A DNA stretch of 64,000 bases. Origin: Bhargavaea massiliensis. GTDB lineage: Bacteria > Bacillota > Bacilli > Bacillales_A > Planococcaceae. The notes beneath the pieces were generated by a model. That model worked only from the letters and a program-made list of their open reading frames with translations, made no database searches and was not told the origin of the DNA. Shown piece by piece: positions 26,712 through 35,944 of this stretch; the first letter of the stretch is position 1; every line of letters starts with the position of its first letter. The translations under genes were made by a program, and so were the position numbers. Location of the stretch: assembly GCF_018390575.1 (NCBI RefSeq), contig NZ_JAHBCJ010000003.1:1-64000 (forward strand), read 5' to 3'.

Positions 26712-28127
26712 ATGAACGATTCAAGCAATCTCATGCCGCCGCAGGAACTCAACCGGTCAATGAAAAGCCGGCATCTGCTCATGCTCAGCCTGGGCGGAGT
26801 CATCGGGACGGGACTGTTTCTCAATGCCGGCTACACAGTCAACCAGGCGGGGCCGGGCGGGGCCATCCTCGGCTATCTCGTCGGCGGCCTGATTCTGTAC
26901 ATGGTCATGACGTGCCTCGGGGAACTCGCGACCCATATGCCGGTCACCGGGTCATTCCAGACGTACGCCACGAAATTCATCAGCCCGTCGGCCGGATTCT
27001 CACTCGGCTGGATGTACTTTGTCGGGTCCGCGGCAACTGCAGGCGTCGAGTTTACCGCAGCCGGCATCCTGATGCAGCACTGGTTCCCGGATGTGCCGGT
27101 CTGGATCTGGTGCGCGGTCTTCATGCTGCTCCTGTTCGGGCTGAACGCGCTGTCGACACGGGGCTTCGCGGAGGCGGAATTCTGGTTTGCCGGCATCAAG
27201 GTGCTCGCGGTGATCGCCTTTATCATCATCGGGGCGCTGGCCATCTTCGGAGCAGTCCCGCTCGCCGACCGCCCGTCGCCCGGACTCGGCAACCTCGCGC
27301 CGGCCGGCCTGTTCCCGGCGGGGATTGCCATTGTCTTTGTGACGATGATGAACGTCATCTTTTCCTACCAGGGATCGGAACTGGTCGGTGTCGCCGCAGG
27401 GGAAACAGAAAACCCTGAGAAAAATATCCCGCGTGCGATCCGCACGATCCTGGTCCGCATCATCCTGTTTTATATCGCGTCCATCATCATCTTGTCCTCC
27501 ATCTTCCCGGCGTCCGAGCTCGGTCTCCTGGAAAGCCCATTTGTCACACTCATGACGATTGCGGGGGTGCCGTTCGCAGCAGACATTATGAACTTCATCA
27601 TCCTGACGGCGATCCTGTCCGTCGGCAACTCCTGCCTCTACGCATCGACACGCCTTCTTTGGTCTATGGCGGGGGAAGGGATGGCACCTGGGAAGTTCCG
27701 CAAGCTGACCAAGAGGAAAGTCCCGCTGAACGCACTGCTCTTCACGATGGTCTTTTCGCTCCTGTCGCTCCTGACCAGCTTCATGGAAGCCGATGCCGTC
27801 TTTGTCCTGCTGATGTCGATCGCCGGCATCTCCGTCACGATCTCCTGGATGGGCATCGCCGCCAGCCAATTCATGTTCCGCAGAAAGTATGTGCGGGACG
27901 GCGGCCGCCTCGAGGAACTGAAGTTCAAGGCACCGCTTTATCCGATCCTGCCGCTGTTCTGCATCGCCTTCTGCCTGCTGATCCTGGGCTTCCTGTTCGT
28001 CGACCCGACACAGCGCATCGGCCTCCTTTACGGCGTCGGTTTCTTTATCGCCTGCATGGTGTTCTATAAGATGAAGGAACTGCGCGCGAAGAAAGTCGTG
28101 CCTGAACCAACGGCAACAGCGGAGTGA
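26712..28127 (+). CDS. APC-family amino acid permease
   Basis: 471-residue permease with 12 predicted helices. It shows the amino-acid transporter pattern RSMKSRHLLMLSLGGVIGTGLFLNAGYTVNQAGPGGAILGYL, the TGSFQTYATKFISPSAGFSLGWMY block and YQGSELVGVAAGETENPEKNIPRAI (the AGE motif). It resembles the arginine/lysine group (RocE, LysP). Placed straight after the DDAH operon, it probably imports arginine or a derivative. RBS AGGGGGA. The last 43 codons recur at 30.84-30.97 kb as a remnant of a second such gene. Confidence 0.88.
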   Translation: MNDSSNLMPPQELNRSMKSRHLLMLSLGGVIGTGLFLNAGYTVNQAGPGGAILGYLVGGLILYMVMTCLGELATHMPVTGSFQTYATKFISPSAGFSLGWMYFVGSAATAGVEFTAAGILMQHWFPDVPVWIWCAVFMLLLFGLNALSTRGFAEAEFWFAGIKVLAVIAFIIIGALAIFGAVPLADRPSPGLGNLAPAGLFPAGIAIVFVTMMNVIFSYQGSELVGVAAGETENPEKNIPRAIRTILVRIILFYIASIIILSSIFPASELGLLESPFVTLMTIAGVPFAADIMNFIILTAILSVGNSCLYASTRLLWSMAGEGMAPGKFRKLTKRKVPLNALLFTMVFSLLSLLTSFMEADAVFVLLMSIAGISVTISWMGIAASQFMFRRKYVRDGGRLEELKFKAPLYPILPLFCIAFCLLILGFLFVDPTQRIGLLYGVGFFIACMVFYKMKELRAKKVVPEPTATAE

Positions 28128-28160
28128 CCAAATAATAAAAAGGAAATGGAGGACTTCAAG

Positions 28161-29585
28161 ATGAATCAGCCCATCGAAGGTCCCGTGTCAGCCACCAAGC
28201 AGAAAAAGGATCTATCGAAATCCCTGAACCCGTTTGTCCTCATGTTTTTCATCATCGCCATCATGACCGCACTCACTTATATCGTCCCGGCAGGACAGTA
28301 TGACCGGGTTGAAGTGGAAGGCAGAAGTGTTGTCGATCCGGAGACATTCCGTTATATCGACCAACAGCCGATCGGCTTCCTGGAGATGTTCAACAGTGTC
28401 CACGTGGGATTTGTCGAAGGCGGGATGATCATTTTGTTCGTCTTTCTGTTCGGCGGGGCACTCGGCATCATGCAGCGGACAGGCGCCATCGATGCGCTTA
28501 TTAAGGTAACCGCTGCCCGCTTCGCCTCCCGCGAGTACGTACTCGTTCCGATTCTGACGCTCATGTTTGCGCTCCTCGGCGCACTGATCGGCTCGGCAGA
28601 GGATCAACTGGTTTACATCGCGATTATCGCACCGATGCTCCTTGCGCTGAAACTGGATACACTGACGGCCTATGCGTCTGTAGCGCTCGGCATGATGTCG
28701 GTCGGCTTTGTTTCAGGTATTACGAACCCATTTAATATCGGTGTTGCTCAGACGATCGCCGAGCTGCCGGTCTATTCCGGGATGGGTCTCCGTATCGCAC
28801 TGTTTGCGGTGTTTTATATCATGGTTGTCGGCTACATCTTCCTCCATATGAAGAAAATCAAAAAAGACCCGTCCCGGATGGTCTACGGAAAGTACAATCC
28901 GGAAGAAATCCCTGAAGTTAATAAAAGTTACAAAGCATCTGCCAGCCACAAGTTGTCGATGGTCATACTCGGACTGACTTTTGCGGGACTCGTCTACGGG
29001 GTGATCAACCTAGGCTGGTACATCAGTGAAATCGCAGGCATCTTCCTTCTTGGCGGCATTGTCATGGCCATCATTTGCCGTATTGCGCCGGGGGAAATGG
29101 CGGATGGATTTATCGAAGGTGCGAAGGAAATGACGTCGGGTGCCCTCATCATCGGGGTGGCCACGACGATTCTAGTCATTGCCCGTGAAGGGGCCCTTTT
29201 GGACACGATCCTGCATGCGGCAGCCGGGCTGCTCGGTACGCTTCCGGCGAGCCTGAACGCGGTTGGCATGTTTATTACGCAACTATTTATCAACTTCCTG
29301 GTGCCTTCGGGAAGCGGACAGGCTGCGCTCACCATGCCGGTCATGGCACCGCTGGCGGACCTGCTCGGTGTCACCCGGCAAACCGCCGTGCTCGCCTTCC
29401 AGCTTGGCGACGGACTCTCGAACATTGTGATTCCGACGAGTGGCGTCACACTGGCGGGGCTTGCCATGATGGGCATTCCATTCACGAAATGGGTGAAATG
29501 GGTATTCCCGCTGTTTGTGGCTCAAGTCGTAGTCGGCGCTATCTTCCTCCTGATCGCACAGGCCATCGGCTATGGTCCGTTTTAA
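28161..29585 (+). CDS. YfcC-family transporter 2
   Basis: 474-residue membrane carrier, the second YfcC-type protein in the window, with 11-12 helices. Hallmarks are SLNPFVLMFFIIAIMTALTYIVPAGQYDR, GSAEDQLVYIAIIAPMLLAL, ITNPFNIGVAQTIAELP and PSGSGQAALTMPVMAPLADLLGVTRQTAVLAFQLGDGLSN. As at 10.8 kb, it is followed directly by an M20 deacylase. I chose ATG 28161, eight bases after GGAGG; ATG 28146 lies only two bases from its AAGGA. It probably imports the conjugated amino acid the next enzyme cleaves. Confidence 0.85.
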   Translation: MNQPIEGPVSATKQKKDLSKSLNPFVLMFFIIAIMTALTYIVPAGQYDRVEVEGRSVVDPETFRYIDQQPIGFLEMFNSVHVGFVEGGMIILFVFLFGGALGIMQRTGAIDALIKVTAARFASREYVLVPILTLMFALLGALIGSAEDQLVYIAIIAPMLLALKLDTLTAYASVALGMMSVGFVSGITNPFNIGVAQTIAELPVYSGMGLRIALFAVFYIMVVGYIFLHMKKIKKDPSRMVYGKYNPEEIPEVNKSYKASASHKLSMVILGLTFAGLVYGVINLGWYISEIAGIFLLGGIVMAIICRIAPGEMADGFIEGAKEMTSGALIIGVATTILVIAREGALLDTILHAAAGLLGTLPASLNAVGMFITQLFINFLVPSGSGQAALTMPVMAPLADLLGVTRQTAVLAFQLGDGLSNIVIPTSGVTLAGLAMMGIPFTKWVKWVFPLFVAQVVVGAIFLLIAQAIGYGPF

Positions 29586-29623
29586 ATAGAACGACCGGCT
29601 TCGAATGAAAGGGGATATCAGAC

Positions 29624-30805
29624 ATGGTACAGATGACAAAAACACGCGTTGATCAGATTGTCGGATGGCGGCGCCACCTGCACCGGCATCCGGAACTGTC
29701 GCACGAGGAATACGAGACGGCCAGGTATATCGAGGAGGTGTTGAAGAGTTTTGGAGGTGGTCTTGAAATTACAAGGCCTACTGAAACAAGTGTGCTCGCT
29801 GTCCTGAAAGGATCAAAGCCTTCGGAAAGACGTGCTCCCGTTATTGCTTTTCGGGCAGACATTGACGCGTTGCCAATCCGGGAGGAGGCGGATATCGACT
29901 ATCAATCGGAAAGCCCTGGAGTCATGCACGCCTGCGGCCATGACTGCCATCCCGCAATGCTGCTCGGGGCAGTCAGCGAACTTGTTGAGAAGCAGAGTGA
30001 ATTTGCGGGCGAAATCCGGTTTATCTTCCAGCACGCAGAGGAAGTGTCGCCGGGCGGCGCGGAACAGCTCGTTGCTAAAGGCGTGATTGACGGTGTCGAT
30101 CAGATCTATGCGCTCCACATTCAGCCTGACTATCCGGCCGGAGTGTTCGCTGTGCGGGAAGGCGCGTTTACGAGTGCGGCGGATGACTTTAAAGTTAGAA
30201 TACTCGGCAGTGGCGGCCACGCCTCGACACCCGAACTCACCGTCGATCCGCTCGTCATCGGTTCCGAAATTGTCACGAGCGCCCAGCAAATTGTCTCCCG
30301 CAAGCTTCCGCCGCTCAAGGTTCCGGTCCTCACGATTGCGACTTTCCACTGCGGCACGGCGAACAATGTCATTGCCTCCGATGCAGAACTTACCGGTACC
30401 ATCCGCTCCCACGATCCTGATGTGCGCGTCAAGGCTCGTGACCTGTTTGAACAGGTGATCCGGGGCATCACCGCCGCCCATGGCGCCACGTATGAACTCG
30501 AATGGGAGCTCGGCTGCCCGGGCGTCATCAACGCCCCGGCTCCAACTGCCGTTACCAGAGAAGCCGCCCGCGAAGTGTACGGCGAAGACAGGGTCATCGA
30601 AGTGGCCGAACCTGCCTTCGGCACCGAAGATTTCGCCTTCTACTCGGAAGCCATCCCTGCCTCCATGCAATTCATTGGCGTCCACAACGATGACTGGGGA
30701 CCCGCTTACCCGCTCCATCATGGGAAGATGAAAGTTGACGAAACTGCCCTCCCGCTCGGAGCCGCTTATTATGTAAAAGTTGCGGAGAAAGTGTTGGGGA
30801 TGTGA
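29624..30805 (+). CDS. M20 amidohydrolase (N-acyl amino acid type) 2
   Basis: 393-residue M20D peptidase. Motifs: GWRRHLHRHPELSHEE, FRADIDALPIREEADIDY, GVMHACGHDCHPAMLLG, FQHAEEVSPGGAEQL, GGHASTPELTVDPL and the C-terminal FGTEDFAFYS. It should remove an acyl group from an amino acid. It shares the fold but only moderate similarity with the enzyme at 12.3-13.5 kb, so the two YfcC-M20 pairs are not a recent duplication. RBS AAAGGGGA. The gene lies between the full permease gene and its paralogue's remnant. Confidence 0.86.
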   Translation: MVQMTKTRVDQIVGWRRHLHRHPELSHEEYETARYIEEVLKSFGGGLEITRPTETSVLAVLKGSKPSERRAPVIAFRADIDALPIREEADIDYQSESPGVMHACGHDCHPAMLLGAVSELVEKQSEFAGEIRFIFQHAEEVSPGGAEQLVAKGVIDGVDQIYALHIQPDYPAGVFAVREGAFTSAADDFKVRILGSGGHASTPELTVDPLVIGSEIVTSAQQIVSRKLPPLKVPVLTIATFHCGTANNVIASDAELTGTIRSHDPDVRVKARDLFEQVIRGITAAHGATYELEWELGCPGVINAPAPTAVTREAAREVYGEDRVIEVAEPAFGTEDFAFYSEAIPASMQFIGVHNDDWGPAYPLHHGKMKVDETALPLGAAYYVKVAEKVLGM

Positions 30806-30841
30806 AGACGGCGGCTGCATCGAAGACCTGTAGTTCAAAGC

Positions 30842-30973
30842 CTGTTCGTCGACCCGACACAGCGCATCGGCCTCCTCTACGGCGTCGGCTTCTTTATCGC
30901 CTGCATGGTGTTCTACAAGATGAAGGAACTGCGCTCGAAGAAAGTCGTGGCGGAAGCACCGGCGGCAGAATGA
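30842..30973 (+). pseudogene. 3' remnant of a second APC permease gene
   Basis: Encodes the last 43 residues of an amino-acid permease (LFVDPTQRIGLLYGVGFF... ending VVAEAPAAE and a stop), nearly identical in protein to the end of the permease at 26.7-28.1 kb. Most DNA differences are silent (CTT/CTC, GGT/GGC, TAT/TAC). There is no start codon, RBS or N-terminal part. It marks a lost tandem paralogue whose body has been deleted or replaced. Confidence 0.88.
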
Positions 30974-31092
30974 GGACGCTGTGCCCGTGTGTTTCTTAAC
31001 ACGCACTCTTCATCACCCTAAAATCGAATTTTAATGGAAGTCATTGACACGATAAAAAAGCAAACGGCACGGAATCTGGTCTTACCTGAGGT

Positions 31093-31140
31093 CCGGGCTG
31101 TTAAGCTCCGCGTGAAGCGGATCTCAACAGCCCGGCTTTT
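31093..31140 (+). terminator. Long-loop terminator
   Basis: CCGGGCTGTT and AACAGCCCGG around a 23-base loop, followed by CTTTT. Probably ends the permease/YfcC/M20 transcript. Apart from this and the permease remnant, 30.81-31.18 kb shows nothing. Confidence 0.65.
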
Positions 31141-31178
31141 CCCGCAGGTATCTCAGGCGTCCGTGCCGATTGCTGTAT

Positions 31179-31514
31179 TTAGGCCTTTTTCACAAATTCA
31201 GATTTCAGCTGCATGGCACCGAATCCATCGATCTTGCAATCAATATTGTGGTCACCATCAACGATACGGATCCCTTTTACTTTCGTACCGATTTTGAGGA
31301 CTGATGAACTGCCCTTCACTTTTAAATCTTTAATGACGGTCACTGTATCTCCGTCTTTCAAACTATTGCCGTGGACGTCTTTTACAACGTTTTCCTCACT
31401 TTTTTCTTCATCTTCAAGTGTCCACTCATTTGCACATTCAGGACATACGAATACATTGCGGTCCTCGTAAGTATACTCCGATTGGCATTTGGGGCAATTC
31501 GGCAAAACAGCCAT
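31179..31514 (-). CDS. PhnA/YjdM-family zinc-ribbon protein
   Basis: 111-residue cytoplasmic protein. The N-terminal zinc ribbon is [14 protein letters not shown]...CPECANEW (two CxxC knuckles), followed by the PhnA domain ([65 protein letters not shown]). Despite the name, the family is not a demonstrated phosphonate enzyme in Firmicutes. RBS TAAGGAGG before the ATG. It is a single gene on the minus strand. Confidence 0.92.
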   Translation of the reverse strand: MAVLPNCPKCQSEYTYEDRNVFVCPECANEWTLEDEEKSEENVVKDVHGNSLKDGDTVTVIKDLKVKGSSSVLKIGTKVKGIRIVDGDHNIDCKIDGFGAMQLKSEFVKKA

Positions 31515-31619
31515 GATCGTTTATCCTCCTTAAACCTTGATGAAAATTAAGAAAAATTTCTGCAGCACCAACTACAACATTCTATATGATTAGACAGAAA
31601 TAGCAATCAGACCCACAAA

Positions 31620-31659
31620 GAAAAGGGTGCCGCCATCCCATCCCGGCGGAACCCTTTTC
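31620..31659. terminator. Bidirectional terminator
   Basis: GAAAAGGGTGCCGCC facing GGCGGAACCCTTTTC, immediately after the MBL gene stop on the minus strand; A-runs and T-runs on both sides. Confidence 0.8.
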
Positions 31660-31664
31660 TTCAT

Positions 31665-32399
31665 TCATATCTCGATCACCGCTCCTGCTTCCGCAAGCCG
31701 CGCGCTCCCGCCGAACGCTTCCTGGGCGGCGGATAAAATCAGCTGCACATCGCCGTCCTGGGGCAGGTGGGTCAGCAAAAGCCGCTTCGCACCCGCAAGA
31801 CGTGCGAGTTCGCCGGCCTCGCTGCCCGTCATATGCCCAGGCGATTTGCCCTTGTATTCCTCATACAGATTCGCCTCGCTCACAAGCAGGTCCGCGCCCG
31901 ACGCAAACTCCGCAAGCGGCTCGTGGAACTCCGTGTCCGCCGTGAACATGGCCGCCTTGCCGCCCGCCTCAAAGCGCGCCGCCAGGCAATACACCGGATG
32001 GACCGTCTCCTCGAATGTTACGGAAAACGGCCCGATATCGTACGTCTCGCCCGGCGACACCGCATGCCCCTCGGCAACTTCCTTATACGTCAGTTTCCCG
32101 AACCCGTCCGCATCCCGGTCATGCCCGTAAAACGTCAGCTTCCGGAGCGGGCGCCCCGTGTAGTACGCAATCAGATGATGGTACTGCAGGCTTCCGACAT
32201 CCGCCACATGATCCGCGTGATAATGGCTGATCACGACCGCATCGATCTCATCCAGCGTAATGTACCGCTGCACCTGCGCCAGCACCCCGCTCCCGCAGTC
32301 AAACAGCACCCGAAACCCCTCATGCTCGATCAGAAACGACGACGTCGCCGACTCGGCCTTCGGATAGCCGCCCCAGATCCCGACAGGAATCACTTTCAT
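31665..32399 (-). CDS. MBL-fold metal-dependent hydrolase
   Basis: 244-residue metallo-beta-lactamase fold protein, RNase Z/YhfI-like. The zinc-binding motif is SHYHADHVAD, with VHPVYCLAARFE and FTADTEFH supplying further ligands, and HMTGSEAGELARLAGAKRLLLTHL at the C-terminus. It is probably a phosphodiesterase-type hydrolase in the cytoplasm; substrate unknown. Single minus-strand gene with its own terminator. No strong RBS was seen (CCTCCTC complement lies a few bases upstream as GAGGAGG). Confidence 0.85.
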   Translation of the reverse strand: MKVIPVGIWGGYPKAESATSSFLIEHEGFRVLFDCGSGVLAQVQRYITLDEIDAVVISHYHADHVADVGSLQYHHLIAYYTGRPLRKLTFYGHDRDADGFGKLTYKEVAEGHAVSPGETYDIGPFSVTFEETVHPVYCLAARFEAGGKAAMFTADTEFHEPLAEFASGADLLVSEANLYEEYKGKSPGHMTGSEAGELARLAGAKRLLLTHLPQDGDVQLILSAAQEAFGGSARLAEAGAVIEI

Positions 32400-32585
32400 T
32401 CAAAACCCCTCCTCAGAAAACGCGTTATCAACAGTGTACCACCGGAACGCCCGGTGAATCCTTTTGGTGAGAAATGCCGTGCGCCGCACGCCCTCTGCGA
32501 CCTGCAGGCTTTGAGCCCTTCCGCCCTTGACGCCAAATTCCGCCGCCATCATAGTAATAGGTAGAAAGTGAAGGAGGCGGACGGC

Positions 32586-33278
32586 ATGGCAGAACGGATC
32601 CTGATTGTGGAGGACGAGGAGAACATCGCGCGGGTGCTGCAGCTCGAGCTGGAGTTTGAGGGCTACGAGGCCGGAGTGGCGCACGCGGGGGATGAGGGGC
32701 TGATCAAGTTCCGCGAGGGCGGATGGGATCTCGTGCTGCTCGATCTGATGCTTCCGGGGCTGTCCGGGCTGGATGTGCTTCGCCGTATCCGGGCGAGCGA
32801 CACGGCGGTTCCGGTCATTTTGCTGACGGCGAAAAGTGATGTGGAAGACAAAGTGGCGGGACTTGACCTCGGGGCAAACGACTACGTCACGAAGCCGTTC
32901 GAGATCGAGGAGCTACTGGCGCGCATCCGGGCGATGCTGCGTGTGGCGAAGGCGCTCATCGGGGCAAAGGAAGAGACACCGGAGCATATCCACTCGTTCG
33001 CGGGACTTACCATTAATGAAGAAACACGCGACGTGACCCGTGACGGCCGCGCCATCGAACTGACCCCGCGGGAATACGATCTGCTGCTGCATTTCCTGAA
33101 ACACCCGAACCGCGTGTTCGAGCGTGAGCAGCTGCTGGATGCGGTATGGGGATTTGATTATTATGGCGACACGAATGTCGTCGATGTGTACGTCCGTTAC
33201 GTGCGCAAGAAAATCGGTGACGGGCTCATCCATACGGTCCGCGGCGTCGGCTATGTGCTGAAGGAAGCACCGAAATGA
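32586..33278 (+). CDS. OmpR-family response regulator
   Basis: 230 residues: receiver domain with D10/E11 and phospho-acceptor D53 (LLDLMLPGLSG), K103-type Lys in DYVTKPFEIEELLARI, then an OmpR winged-helix domain (ELTPREYDLLLHFLKHPNRVFEREQLLDAVWGFDYYGDTNVVDVYVRYVRKKIG). Looks like the ArlR/CsrR/YkoG branch. ATG 32586 follows GGAGG by eight bases. Its stop overlaps the kinase start (ATGA). The PepSY protein gene downstream may be its target or accessory. Confidence 0.9.
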   Translation: MAERILIVEDEENIARVLQLELEFEGYEAGVAHAGDEGLIKFREGGWDLVLLDLMLPGLSGLDVLRRIRASDTAVPVILLTAKSDVEDKVAGLDLGANDYVTKPFEIEELLARIRAMLRVAKALIGAKEETPEHIHSFAGLTINEETRDVTRDGRAIELTPREYDLLLHFLKHPNRVFEREQLLDAVWGFDYYGDTNVVDVYVRYVRKKIGDGLIHTVRGVGYVLKEAPK

Positions 33279-34675
33279 AGCTGAAAACGAGGATCCATGT
33301 GTTCACGACGTTCCTCATGTTCCTCATCCTGACAGGGCTCAGCATCGGCATCTACTTCCTGTTCGAGAAAATGACCTACGAGCGGCAGGCGGGGCAGTTA
33401 ATCGAGAGAGGGGAGGAGCTGACCGCCGAGCTGAATGAAATCGCTCCCGCAGACGCGAACATGGTCATCCGGGCCTATATGCCGCCGGACGGCGCGCTGC
33501 AGATCATAGGGGAGGACGGGCGGGTAATCCGCAAAGTGGAAAGCGACAGCCGGCTGCGTAATTTCACGGCTGAACCGGCCGGCGGCGAACCGTATACCAT
33601 TAATGAAGTGAAAGGCGTGCCCGCCGTGACGGTGGCCATGCCATTTATCAGTACGGGCGGTGAAGTGGCTGAGCTCCGCATCACACAGCTTGCGGACGAC
33701 ATCGCACACGAACTGGCCTTGCTCAGGCTGATTCTGATCGGGCTCACCGCCGCCGCGATGATCCCGGTCATTGCCTCGAGCGTCGCACTCGGCCGTCTCG
33801 TCACCCGGCCGATCAACGTGCTTACCGGCACGATGCGCGAAAACCGGGAAAAGGGCGCCTATGAGAAAATCGATGAAGGCCACGGACGGGATGAACTGCA
33901 TGAGATGGCGCTTGCCTACAACGACATGATGGATCAACTGGGCCGGAACTACGAAAAGCAGGAGCGTTTCGTCTCCGACGCCTCCCATGAGCTGAAAACG
34001 CCGATCACCGTCATCGAAAGCTACGCGCGCCTGCTGAAGCGGCGCGGATTCAATGACCGGAGCGTAGCGGTTGAGGCCGTCGACGCCATTTTGTCGCAGG
34101 CCGTCCGCATGAAAGACCTGACCGCACAGCTCCTGGACCTTGCCAGGTCCGACCGGGCGGCCGCCTATATGTTCAAGCAGGCGGACATCCGGGATATCGC
34201 CGAAGAAACGGTCCGGCCGATGCGCCAGGCGTACGGCAGGGAATTCTCGATTGAGGGACCGGACAAACTCCTTGCCGACACCGACCCGGACAAACTCCGT
34301 CAACTGCTGTTCATCCTTCTGGACAACGCACGGAAGTACAGCGACGGCGCAGTCCGCCTTACGTTGGAAGAAAGCGGCGGCCGCGTCGAACTTGCCGTTG
34401 CCGACCACGGCCCGGGCATTACCGAAGCGGACATTCCGCACTTGTTCGACCGCTTCTACCGCGTCAACAATGACCGGAACCGCAAAACCGGCGGCACCGG
34501 CCTCGGCCTCGCACTCGCCAAGGAAATCGCGGACGGACTCGGGGCGGAGCTGAGTGTGGAAAGCATCATCGGTGTCGGGACGGTATTCAGGATTAGCTTT
34601 CCTTCAAAATGGCAACAGGCAGGAAGCGGTCCAATGCCGGAAAAAAAGAAGAACCCGGGGCGAACACCAACTTGA
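33275..34675 (+). CDS. Sensor histidine kinase (ArlS/YkoH-like)
   Basis: 466 residues. Two transmembrane helices (about 10-30 and 151-172) flank an extracellular sensor region; a HAMP linker follows (LVTRPINVLTGTMRENREKG). The HisKA box has H238 (FVSDASHELKTPITVIESYARLL), and the ATPase domain has LDNARKYS, DHGPGI and TGGTGLGLALAKEIA. It partners the preceding regulator, with a four-base overlap. The last 25 residues are a Lys/Pro-rich tail. Signal unknown. Confidence 0.9.
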   Translation: MKLKTRIHVFTTFLMFLILTGLSIGIYFLFEKMTYERQAGQLIERGEELTAELNEIAPADANMVIRAYMPPDGALQIIGEDGRVIRKVESDSRLRNFTAEPAGGEPYTINEVKGVPAVTVAMPFISTGGEVAELRITQLADDIAHELALLRLILIGLTAAAMIPVIASSVALGRLVTRPINVLTGTMRENREKGAYEKIDEGHGRDELHEMALAYNDMMDQLGRNYEKQERFVSDASHELKTPITVIESYARLLKRRGFNDRSVAVEAVDAILSQAVRMKDLTAQLLDLARSDRAAAYMFKQADIRDIAEETVRPMRQAYGREFSIEGPDKLLADTDPDKLRQLLFILLDNARKYSDGAVRLTLEESGGRVELAVADHGPGITEADIPHLFDRFYRVNNDRNRKTGGTGLGLALAKEIADGLGAELSVESIIGVGTVFRISFPSKWQQAGSGPMPEKKKNPGRTPT

Positions 34676-34792
34676 ATCCCCGACCCGCCAGTCAGGCAGA
34701 CCAATGAATACGCAGCAATCAGAACGTCAGGCCTCTCACCGTTTTTTAATATTGGCTTTGTATAATAGGTGAAAAGAAGGGGGTCGTTCATC

Positions 34793-35488
34793 ATGGATAA
34801 ACGAAAATGGCTATGGCCCTCGGCGATCGGGGCGGCGGCTTTGGTCGTGGTCGTTGTGGCTATCATGGCCCTTCGCGGTGGCGGGGAGGCGATGGCCGCG
34901 GCTGACGTCGAAGACAAGCTCAAGCAGATGTACGGCGGCGAAGTGCAGGAAATCGTGCAGGACGGCGACGTCTATCGAGTTACGCTCGAACGCATAGACG
35001 GCGTTTTCGAAGCGGTCGTCGACAGCGACGGCGGCGCCATCATATCGCTGACCAAGGCCGAAAGCGTCGACCCGATCCCCGAAGCGGACATGAAAGTGAA
35101 AGTCGCGGAGCAATACGGCTCAGAACCAGTCGTGCTCGAGCTGAAAGATAACGTCTACAGCGCAACCGTCGAAGACGAAACCCGAACGACAGAAGCTGAG
35201 TACGACGCAGTCACCGGTGAGCAGATCAAAGAATCCGTGACCGAAAAAGAACCGGCCGGGCCTGCACAGGAAGAAGCGCCTAAGCAGTCCGTCCGGCTTA
35301 CACCAAGTGAAGCCGGAGACATCGCTGTCAAGGAGATCCCGGGAGAGCTGGATGATGACATCGACTTCGAGGATACCGAAGACGGCGGCTACTACATGGT
35401 CCAGGTCGAAACAGCAGATGACCGGGAAGCAGATATCCAAATCCACGCCATCACTGGTGAGATTTTGACCATATCTTGGGACGATTAA
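34793..35488 (+). CDS. Membrane-anchored PepSY-domain protein
   Basis: 231 residues: an N-terminal membrane anchor (KWLWPSAIGAAALVVVVVAIMAL, residues 4-26) and an acidic extracellular part with two to three PepSY-like repeats (VDDGD/VYRVTLE...AVVDSDGGAIISL; VYSATVEDETRTTEAEYDAVTGEQI; DGGYYMVQVETADDREADIQIHAITGEIL). PepSY proteins often bind and inhibit proteases or sit beside two-component systems. It lies 117 bases after a kinase gene. Start ATG 34793 follows AAGGGGG; a TATAAT (34761-34766) just upstream may be its own promoter. Confidence 0.8.
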   Translation: MDKRKWLWPSAIGAAALVVVVVAIMALRGGGEAMAAADVEDKLKQMYGGEVQEIVQDGDVYRVTLERIDGVFEAVVDSDGGAIISLTKAESVDPIPEADMKVKVAEQYGSEPVVLELKDNVYSATVEDETRTTEAEYDAVTGEQIKESVTEKEPAGPAQEEAPKQSVRLTPSEAGDIAVKEIPGELDDDIDFEDTEDGGYYMVQVETADDREADIQIHAITGEILTISWDD

Positions 35489-35944
35489 GGTTGCGTTTCT
35501 ATCAGTGATGGATTCAATATTTTCACCGGTATTGATGCCATTCTAGAATAACCATGATCAGGATTTTGAAAAAGCTCTGCTATGCAGGGCTTTTTATTTT
35601 GGACGAATTTACTGGATTTTTAACATTCGATTTAAGATCAAGACCTAATACTATTGAAATGATAGGAATAAGAGGTTTTAAAAAAGCAGAAAATCAATTA
35701 TTTATTAGAATTTGAGTGATATTACCCATTGCAGGAAATAATATTGATAAGTTGTAAAATGATGTATATGATAAATATGGCAGTATAGTAAATTCAGACT
35801 ATTATCCAATGAGTCTTTTGGTTTAACAGGATTCACTGCTCTATGATACATAATTTTCAATCCTATTAAACGAGGGGAGACCATTAGACAGGAAGTAACG
35901 GTGCGAATTCTATTCTGCAAAAAAGAGAGAGAAGAGGGGAAACT
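35489..35944. other. AT-rich intergenic region
   Basis: After the terminator at 35.57 kb, about 340 AT-rich bases with no credible gene. A sigma-A-like TTGATA-17-TATGAT at 35744-35772 could drive the surface-protein gene, leaving a long 5' leader of about 165 bases. Confidence 0.5.
35569..35600 (+). terminator. Rho-independent terminator
   Basis: AAAAAGCTCTGC, TAT, GCAGGGCTTTTT, then ATTTT; ends the PepSY transcript. Confidence 0.9.
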
